This document shows positions 34,178 to 40,954 of a stretch of 40,954 bases of DNA, in pieces (position 1 is the stretch's first letter; every line of letters begins with the position of its first letter). Below the pieces are notes generated by a model. That model did no database searches, was not told where the DNA came from, and saw only the letters and a list, made by a program, of their open reading frames with translations. Origin of the DNA: Condylostoma magnum (Eukaryota > Ciliophora > Heterotrichea > Heterotrichida > Condylostomatidae); assembly GCA_920105805.1 (NCBI GenBank), contig CAKKTI010000062.1:32720-73673 (forward strand), in the 5' to 3' direction. The position numbers and the translations under genes were made by a program.

Positions 34178-36016
34178 TTACGGAATCTTTTAGTCTATAC
34201 AAGAAGCTTGATCCATTATATGTGATATACCATAAATAGTTCGAATGTTTCTAACATTCCTTTTAAATACAGGAATTCTTTTAGTAGAAACTAATCTCTT
34301 CGAATCTTTCTTCATCTTTCAATTCTTTACAATTTATTCTGGATTCTAATCAAAATGAGCCACTTAACACTAAGTAGCAATATGTCCAAGTTTATTACAA
34401 ATAAAGCAGACTACTCCAATATCCGAGAGATCATTAAGTTGTAAGTTTTATAAAATATCATCAAACTTTTCGAATTAGAGGGGGTACTGCTGGAAGATTT
34501 TCATAGATTTTTTCCATGAAAGACATTGGAAATTAGAAAATTAATTGCAAATAACCTGAGCGACCCTAGGCACTCCTAGAAAATAGCAAATTTCTCCGAA
34601 ATACTCTCCAAAGCAAAGTTGCTTTAAAGTCGATTCACTTTCATTATGATACACAAAAACTGATCCAGTAACAATAAAGAATATTTTCCTTTATATTTCT
34701 CCTTCCTAGGCTATAATATCATCTGGTATATAAGTCTTAGGTTATAAAGCTCGTATTAATTTAGCTATTACAGATGTACTGAAATGTACATCAAATACAA
34801 GGCATGAGGTCAAAATAGTTCTATAATTAAACAAATTGATCTTATCTCTCAACTTATCCCCAACAATATCCAACACTTCATCTTCATTTATATCGGCACT
34901 GGTGCTAAATAAGTAGTCTAAATACTATCTAACCCTTCCTCTTAGCTCAAATGGAAGATTCTATCGCCTCATGAACTAATTTATGCTTATAAAAATGTCC
35001 CGTTTTTGCTTAGACTGTTGACTTGTTTCTGAAAGAATGTCTCCTATGCTTCCAACTACAAATGCGAAAAATCCACAGGCTAAAGTCATTGAGAACATTG
35101 CATATATTCTTTCTTCTTGACTTTAAATACTAACATCTCCATAGCCCACTGTAACCATAGTTTAAACTGACCAATAAAGAGCCGTTATATAGTAATCTGT
35201 AAAGGAAAAAGAGCCATTTTCAATCTCTATTGTTCTTTTCCAAGAAAGTTCTTGGTTATTAATAGCAACAAAGTTTCAAAAACAAGCTTATCAGTGGCAA
35301 ATCGTGAAAATTATTACTAAATATTTAGTAATTGTGAATGGAATCTTTAAATTATGAATGAATAGGAAGGTTTCAAATCTACGTATTAATTTTTTAAGTC
35401 TGGCCAATCTCAGTACCTTTAATACTCTTAGTAATTTTAGTATTCTGGCAAGTTTCAACACATCAGTAGATTATGTATCATTTTCTTGTTTTTGATTGTG
35501 ATCAGTTGGATCTTCTTAAAAGAATCATTCGTAAGGAATACTAGCAAGTAGATCAAGTCAGAATCATAGTCTAAAGTATCTAATCATTATTTTACGTCTA
35601 TTAGTAACTAATTAACCCTGATAGTAAAACCCTGTGTTGAATACTATAAAAATATCAGTGATAAAACAGATACTAATAATGAATTACAAGAGGAACAAAC
35701 CTTAGCTGAGATTCAGCTAGAATCCAATTTAAAGGGGGACAATTAAAGTTTCTAAAGACACAAAGAAAAGCATCATTATGTTTCAAGCTACCATTCCATT
35801 GCTATCCGGCTCAAACAAGTACAAGTACTTCTTGTTTGCTATAAATGATTATTAAACTTGAAATAATTCCACACTATCCTAATCAATTTCCTTTAACTCG
35901 TTTTAAGAATTATTCACCTCACTACTTTTATTATTAGAACCATGAGACAAATCTGACAGCCTTCATGATCTCCTAAGAACATTTAAATGTGTACTGATAT
36001 TGAGTGTATTGTTCAT
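34178..36016 (-). CDS. Voltage-gated K+ channel with cyclic-nucleotide-binding domain and CCHC zinc knuckle
   Basis: 612 residues. After a soluble N-terminus come S1-S6: an Arg/Lys-rich S4 near residue 190 (RILKLLRVLKVLRLARLK) and a pore with ALYWSVQTMVTVGYGD near 280-295, the K+ selectivity filter. A cyclic-nucleotide-binding fold follows at about 370-480 (SVFVYHNESE, FGEYFGEICYFLGVPR). Near residue 535 there is a perfect CCHC knuckle, CFICNKLGHIATQC, then a basic tail. Tandem TAATAG is taken as the end, giving nearly the same length as its paralogue at 39070 (627 residues). Such channels are abundant in ciliates and control membrane potential and ciliary beating. Other open frames overlap the last 150 codons, so the exact end is less sure. 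Confidence 0.88.
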
Positions 36017-36095
36017 TTTATTATATATTAATTGAAGACAATTCATGCTATTTACCCTTTGAAATTACATTTGATATAATTTAATACTTCCTAAA

Positions 36096-37313
36096 CTAAT
36101 TGATTAATGTATAATAAAAGTCCGCGATTGGCCCACATACCGTATCACACCGATTATTCTACTAGCTTTGAGTAAACGATGTCTTTTTAAAAGTCCACTC
36201 TACCTCATTTGAATCCCTGCATTAAATCTAGCATTCAACACATTTAAAAGTACTAGATCCACTAATTTTAAGCAAAACAGTATAAGTCTGTGACTTCTAT
36301 ATTAAAATTTTCCTTAAAAACGGTATTTTCTGCACACTTTCATCTTCATTGTATTCTAACATCACCTGATTAGGATGTTTGTACCTTGCGGGAGAATCTG
36401 TAGAATTTCCCTGTAAGACATGTATCTACAGCACCTGGCTAGTATTTCCTAATTTGTAAGGTATACAGACTCCAATCCCCGTTAAGTACAGCTTTCGATC
36501 TACAACAAAGGATAACCCGTCCATTCTCTGCCCAGTATACCGTCATTTTAAAGCCCGGGTTATTTAAGTCCTACGAATCCGTATTTCATTGGAGTTTATT
36601 ATTCCTACTTTAAGATTTTCAGTTATTTGGCGATTTAGAGTAGACTCGTCTAATTAAAAGCTAGTTATAGTCCCCATTTCCTCCTAATTGGCGCAAGTTA
36701 CTATCTGGCTGTATTAGGACTAAATTTGCTTGATTTTACGAATTACAGGTATATCAGGGTCACTGTATATTTTCTATATCTCATCCAGCTATTCCCTTTA
36801 CTACAGTTTTAGATTATGGCACTTTTCATAGAATTGTTTAACTATTTATTTATGCAAGGCCTGCTTTATCATAAGCTCCTCTAATAACGTCTTTTATCTT
36901 TGCTATAATAAGCGTTTTATTGTAACAAACGTATTTATTATTTGTATCTGCGAGTTGGCCTAGACTTCATATATATTTGATATATTCTTCTAGTTATTAC
37001 TATCCTCCGTTTCCGTGATTTATTCAATAATACTTTCCATTCACTCTTAATAATTATCCTGACTTTCGAAGCTAAAGAAGGTTTTGTCACTATCAGTTGC
37101 AATGCAAAAGGTAAATTGATTGCGTACTGATGGATCTGATTTAGTTACAGATTTGATTTAAGAAAGTTCAATTGCCCACGTGGCATTGTCCCATAAGTCT
37201 TCTTGTTTGAAGGTTCTTAATGAATGTAGATCTAAGACAAGCCACCTTTATCTCCACGACCGTATGTACTTTGATCGTTTCGATACCCAGCCTTCTTTTA
37301 AGGTATTAAGCAT
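36096..37313 (-). CDS. PH domain plus PHR domain protein
   Basis: 405 residues. A pleckstrin-homology domain fills residues 4-105 (KEGWVSKRSKYIRSWRQRWL, FESQDNYQEWMESI). A Gln/Lys-rich coiled coil follows to about 190. The C-terminal 170 residues fit a PHR domain, as in PAM/Highwire proteins (GQRMDGLSFVVDRKLYLTGI, then QGNSTDSPARYKHP, then CGPIADFYYTLIN). The frame ends at TAG right after the domain; there is no in-frame TGA before the next gene starts 79 bases on. A PH domain suggests membrane phosphoinositide binding. In animals PHR domains occur in ubiquitin-ligase adaptors; the function here is unknown. Confidence 0.85.
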
Positions 37314-37453
37314 ATTTTTTATTAAATCTTAGGTGACACCCACTAAATATACAGACTTAATTCCTATAAGCTCTATAAACAATTTAAATTTAACTAACAG
37401 GTTGTCTCAGTACTAATTTTCTATAATCTAAATTGACTGAATAATATTTTAAC

Positions 37454-38305
37454 CTAACTATCTCCCATTAACTCTTCCTCCTCCTGTCTTCTCATCTTAT
37501 TCAAATTCCACATCTAGTATCCAAACACTATGACTAAGGACACTAATGCTAAGGTTAAGTAAATGATTCCAATAACAATTCAATCAATACCAGCTAACAC
37601 AGTCGGTACAGCTGGACTTCCACTACCTAAGCACAACGTTTCACAACTGTTACAGGAGCAAGGTATTAAGTCATACCCATACAAATTGGTAGAATTAGAA
37701 TTACAGTTAGTAAAATTTATATCGAGTGCAGAGCTTAGATTATTAAACAAGAAAGTTACCCAAGTGTTACCATAAGAAACAGCATTATACCCTTAGAACT
37801 CTAAAAATCCTCTAGAGCTTTGCATTGCAGATACCTCTGTAACATAGGAGCACTTTTTACACGATTGATAAAGACTGCAAGCCAGGTTATCTGTAACAGT
37901 GTAATTGAGCTCTAGTACTGTCAAGGGTTGTGCTGGGTTTATGGGATCAGGGATTACCACTGTCTCGCCCGGGGTCACCCATTAGGCTTGGTTTTCATCG
38001 CAACTAAAAATACACCAGAGATACTTCATATTCGCAGCACATATGTCGCATCCACCTCCATTAGTACCAAAAGTTCTATCTAGAGCTGAGAACTTCTCAC
38101 GCATTAGTTCACTTTAACCGTCAGAACAACACACTGTTTTGTCTTCGTATGCTGGACATGCCAATTTGTTTTTAAAGTCTTTGGTGTTTGCTGTTGCTGG
38201 TTTGGGAGGATTTATAGCAGTTGGGATTTTACAAGAGCCACCCTAGCAATCTTGCTCAAAAGAACATAGGGATAGTGAGAGTTATAAAATAATTAGTAGA
38301 AACAT
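37454..38305 (-). CDS. NPC1 N-terminal-domain-like protein with one membrane anchor
   Basis: 283 residues. A signal peptide (MFLLIILQLSLSLCSFEQ) precedes a Cys-rich domain with CCSDGQSELMREKF, GGGCDICAANMKYLWCIF, SCDENQAQWV and FLEFQGYNAVSYGNTWV, the plan of the sterol-binding N-terminal domain of NPC1. One transmembrane helix (IVIGIIYLTLALVSLVIVFG) and a short acidic tail (RRQEEEELMGDS) follow, then TAG. Full NPC1 has about 1200 residues and 13 helices, so this is a stand-alone single-pass version. TGA is Trp just before the helix (GIDW). No TGA end exists before the next gene, so TAG must stop it. The likely location is an endolysosomal or surface membrane. Confidence 0.83.
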
Positions 38306-38406
38306 TGTTATAATTGAAATCTTTATAGGTTTTAAGAAAAGATGTAATTGGGGGCTGGGTTGTCGGGGTAGAGGATAGTTTAAGGTTTTATTTTATAATT
38401 AATAAA

Positions 38407-38556
38407 ATGCAAGATATAAGTCTCAATAATCCTGTTATTATAGAGTGGGCCATTCTTAACTCTATTCTACTGATTGTTATAATTGTGCTATTGTATAAGT
38501 GTTATAAGGAAAGAAGAGAAAGGAAAAACTCATTATTGCTGGATGTTGCTTATTAA
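38407..38556 (+). CDS. 49-residue single-pass membrane protein
   Basis: ATG 38407 to tandem TAATAA. One hydrophobic helix (AILNSILLIVIIVLLY) is followed by a basic patch (KCYKERRERK) and a short tail ending LDVAY, so the N-terminus is probably outside. There is no stop-like codon inside. It is divergent from the NPC1-like gene (101 bases between starts) and convergent with the basic-protein gene. It could also be a terminal exon of something larger, but its start, helix and double stop make a neat small gene. No family was recognised. Confidence 0.55.
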   Translation: MQDISLNNPVIIEWAILNSILLIVIIVLLYKCYKERRERKNSLLLDVAY

Positions 38557-38589
38557 TAATTTTTAGTACTTTTATAAATTAAGGCTTTT

Positions 38590-39048
38590 CTATGTTGGTA
38601 CAAACCGTAACAATAGTGATTAATTAAAACTTAAATTTTCTAAGCTGAAATAATCGTCATCTGGCTCTGTCTACAGGCAGATAGCTTATTTTTACAATTT
38701 CTTACTTTATAATCTTGGTGTACTTGAAATTTTAAGCTTTGGAAGTTGTAACTTTTTTATTTAAAGGCAATTAGGAGTTTAAGATTTACTTTTTGGAAGA
38801 GTGAACCTAAGATAACGTGCTTTTGTTAATTAAACAACCTTTTATATTCTGTTATTATGTATCTTCAATTACTTCCTTTCTATGTGGTTCTTTAAAATCT
38901 TAGGTCTTCTGTATGAGTTTGTGAATACAGGTTTTTTGCTAATGTATTCTAGAGACCTTATATTCAATAATTAATCCTATGTACTGTACTTCAAAGCCTT
39001 TCTCTTAAGTAGTTTTAATCTTTCCATCTTTTGAATATGTATAATCAT
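38590..39048 (-). CDS. Small Lys-rich basic protein, unrecognised
   Basis: 152 residues from ATG 39048 (a second ATG at 39027) to TAG 38590. It is rich in Lys, Arg and Leu (ERLKLLKRKALKY, KKLQLPKLKISSTPRLQSKK) with an acidic end (TEPDDDYFSLENLSF). No domain was recognised; a nucleic-acid-binding or cytoskeletal role would fit the charge but is guesswork. Its start lies 21 bases from the divergent channel gene at 39070, so the two must share a promoter if both are real. Confidence 0.5.
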
Positions 39049-39069
39049 GCAGTAAGGTAGTAATATAAA

Positions 39070-40953
39070 ATGGTAACTAATAAGGATGAAGCCCTGAATG
39101 AGTTCTAAACATAGGCAGATATTTAATGGAAAGATTAAGTAATAAATTTACAGGGTCAAAATGATTAAAAACTTAGAAAATTTATGAAAGGTAAGGGTAG
39201 ATTTATCATTTATCCAGATGACAATGCATTTATACTATGAAATTACTTTATTGGGATAATACTTTTATTCTCAATAATATACACGCCGTACAGAATAACA
39301 TTTATTGACGATAATCCTATTGAGCTGCTAACAATAGATCTAGTAATTGACTCCTTATTCTTTATTGATTTCCTTCTAAACTGCTTTTTGGCGTATTATG
39401 ACATCGACTAGAATTTAATAATATCCCATAGTAAAATACTACTAAACTATCTTAAAGGGTTTATGATACCTGACTTTGTGTCTTGCATTCCGTTATCTAT
39501 AATACTGGACAATAGTAAAAACTACAATGGATTAATCCGGCTCATGAGAATTCCAAGGCTATACAAACTTATAAAGCTGACAAAACTTGTAAGAATGGCA
39601 AAAATGTTTAAGAATAAGTAAAAATTACAAGCTTAGATGCAATTTTCCAGTAAAATTTTCCTTGGGTTTTAAAGAGCTTTCTGGATTTTATGAAGCTTTA
39701 TAATTTTAGTGCATCTTTTAAGCTGTTTTTATGTGTTTTTGGGCCAAATGCAAACTGAAGACTATTAAAACTGAATTTATACAACAGACAGTTAAGATAA
39801 AGCCCCATCAGACCTGTATTTTTATTCTTTGTATTGATCAATAACAACTTTAACTACAGTGGGCTACGGAGATATATCTGCATACTCTATACCAGAAATG
39901 GCAGCATTAACTATCATAATGCTGTTTGGAACTCTTGTCTACTCCTACATAATTGGCTCCTTTATAGACTTAGTACAAAATTTTCAAAAACAGAAGGAAA
40001 AAGTGAAGAATAAACTACAAATTTTGCAAAGAATAGCAACAAAATTCTACATTCCTCAGTCTTTGATGCTAAAAATAGAAAAGGCATTAGAGTACGATTT
40101 AAAGTAATACGCGTCTAATTACAATGAAATAATAGAAGACTTGCCTGAGAATTTAAAGGTGCAGCTTCTTCTGGTTGTATATTCAAAAATGATTTACAAC
40201 TGTGCATTTTTTGAGAATAAGAGTTTTTAGTTCATAGCGGAGGTAGTTACCCATTTAAGAAGCGTTATTGCCTTAAAGAACGATGTAATATTCAATCAAG
40301 GGGATCCAGCTGAGTAGATCTATTTCATAAAGCAAGGTGAGATATCAATAAGGACATAAATAATGAGTAAAGAAAGAAGTTTTATGAATCTTCATAGCGG
40401 TTATCACTTCGGGGAAATTGATATTCTATTTTCCAGCTCTAATTCCTACTCTATTACAGCAATTGCTAAAACTAAATCTGAACTGTTATTACTCAGTTCA
40501 GCTGTTTTCAAGAATCTACTGTTTAAATTTGAGGTAGATGCAATTGATATTATTACTAGAGCTAGGGAAAGGCTGAGTAGGAATCAGAGCTTGAAGGAGT
40601 CAATATAGCAAGATATTCTTGATAATATAAAGTCACTGCGCCATTCTAGCGTCCCTGACGAGTTTTAAATAAGGAAAAATTTAACTGATCTAAAAAAAGC
40701 ATTGACGTGTGAGCATTTAGAGGATATTTAAGAATCTGATGATGAAATAAAAGAAATGATTAAAAATAATTCGTAGAGCAGTATAGATGCTCCTATTTAG
40801 AGAAAACAGACAATGTTTAATGCATTTGTTGATTAGAAAGTTGAAAAAAAGGAAAAATTCCAAGGATTAAGAAAAGAGATGACTAGTTTAGAGAATAAAA
40901 TGACTAATTTACTTAAGTATTCAAGAAAAATGATTGAGAAGATAGGAGGGTAA
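39070..40953 (+). CDS. Voltage-gated K+ channel with cyclic-nucleotide-binding domain
   Basis: 627 residues ending at TAA 40951-40953, one base before the window ends. S1 begins near residue 55 (NYFIGIILLFSIIY); S4 has RLMRIPRLYKLIKLTKLVR near 155-175; the pore helix and filter are SLYWSITTLTTVGYGD near 255-268, with the Trp encoded by TGA where the paralogue at 34178 uses TGG. A cyclic-nucleotide-binding fold lies at about 400-490 (NQGDPAEQIYFIKQGE, HSGYHFGEIDILF). The C-terminus is a charged coiled coil (KEMTSLENKMTNLL). It lacks the zinc knuckle of its paralogue. The role is probably K+ flux tuned by cyclic nucleotides in the plasma or ciliary membrane. Confidence 0.9.
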
Positions 40954-40954
40954 A

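Noticed and set aside
37530-37775. Plus-strand open frame of about 81 codons starting MTKDTNAKVKQ
   Set aside because: It lies antisense to the NPC1-like gene, whose conserved NTWV motif, membrane helix and acidic tail occupy the same bases.
1-40954. Bacterial-style features (ribosome binding sites, operons, rho-independent terminators) and tRNA genes
   Set aside because: The sequence is eukaryotic. No cloverleaf with intact A and B boxes was recognised on reading both strands, though a tRNAscan run would be more sensitive.

Overview
This window reads as nuclear (probably macronuclear) DNA of a ciliate that has reassigned all three standard stop codons. TAA and TAG encode Gln throughout conserved domains. 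TGA sits exactly where conserved Trp is expected: the WD of WD40 blades, the pore helix of a K+ channel, and the LamG-like domains. TAA, TAG and TGA also all appear to end genes. That is the code of the heterotrich Condylostoma (NCBI table 28). The karyorelict code (table 27, only TGA ends) is the alternative, but several genes here have no usable TGA end. Because almost every frame stays open, gene calls rest on conserved motifs, frame continuity over kilobases, paralogue alignment and a low density of stop-like codons. Calls without a recognised family are marked as weaker. I saw no tRNA or rRNA gene, no CRISPR array and no virus-like element.

Layout. 1-139: tail of one gene. 315-6128 (-): a giant receptor-like protein with Notch-type LNR modules, a beta-helix region and a multi-pass C-terminus. 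6452-10726 and 18553-31590: a family of WD40 propeller proteins sharing an unrecognised N-terminal helical domain (intact genes at 6452-7819 -, 8817-10259 +, 18553-19896 +, 20945-23239 -, 24524-25993 -, 28792-30261 +, plus fragments). 11839-17109 (-): a secreted protein with seven LamG-like modules. 17618-18425 (+): an unrecognised protein with probable 17-nt introns. 31627-40953: a compact housekeeping and signalling block with LSM7, a FAM136A-like CX3C protein, a C2H2 zinc-finger protein, two cyclic-nucleotide-binding K+ channels, a PH-PHR protein, an NPC1 N-domain protein, a 49-aa membrane protein and a basic protein.

The most notable structure is a repeated two-gene module. A WD40 gene lies head to head with a gene for a hydrophobic, probably multi-pass membrane protein, with only 14 to 92 bases between the two start codons. 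I see it at 7876-10259, 10590-11817, 20945-24330 and 24524-28288, with relics at 20400-20905 and a truncated copy at 28330-30261. The last two WD40 genes are the arms of a roughly 1.9-kb inverted duplication. Blades within one gene are almost identical except at a few fixed positions, the pattern expected of a diversifying recognition surface. The membrane partner and its shared promoter suggest a sensor or recognition pair; that function is inference.
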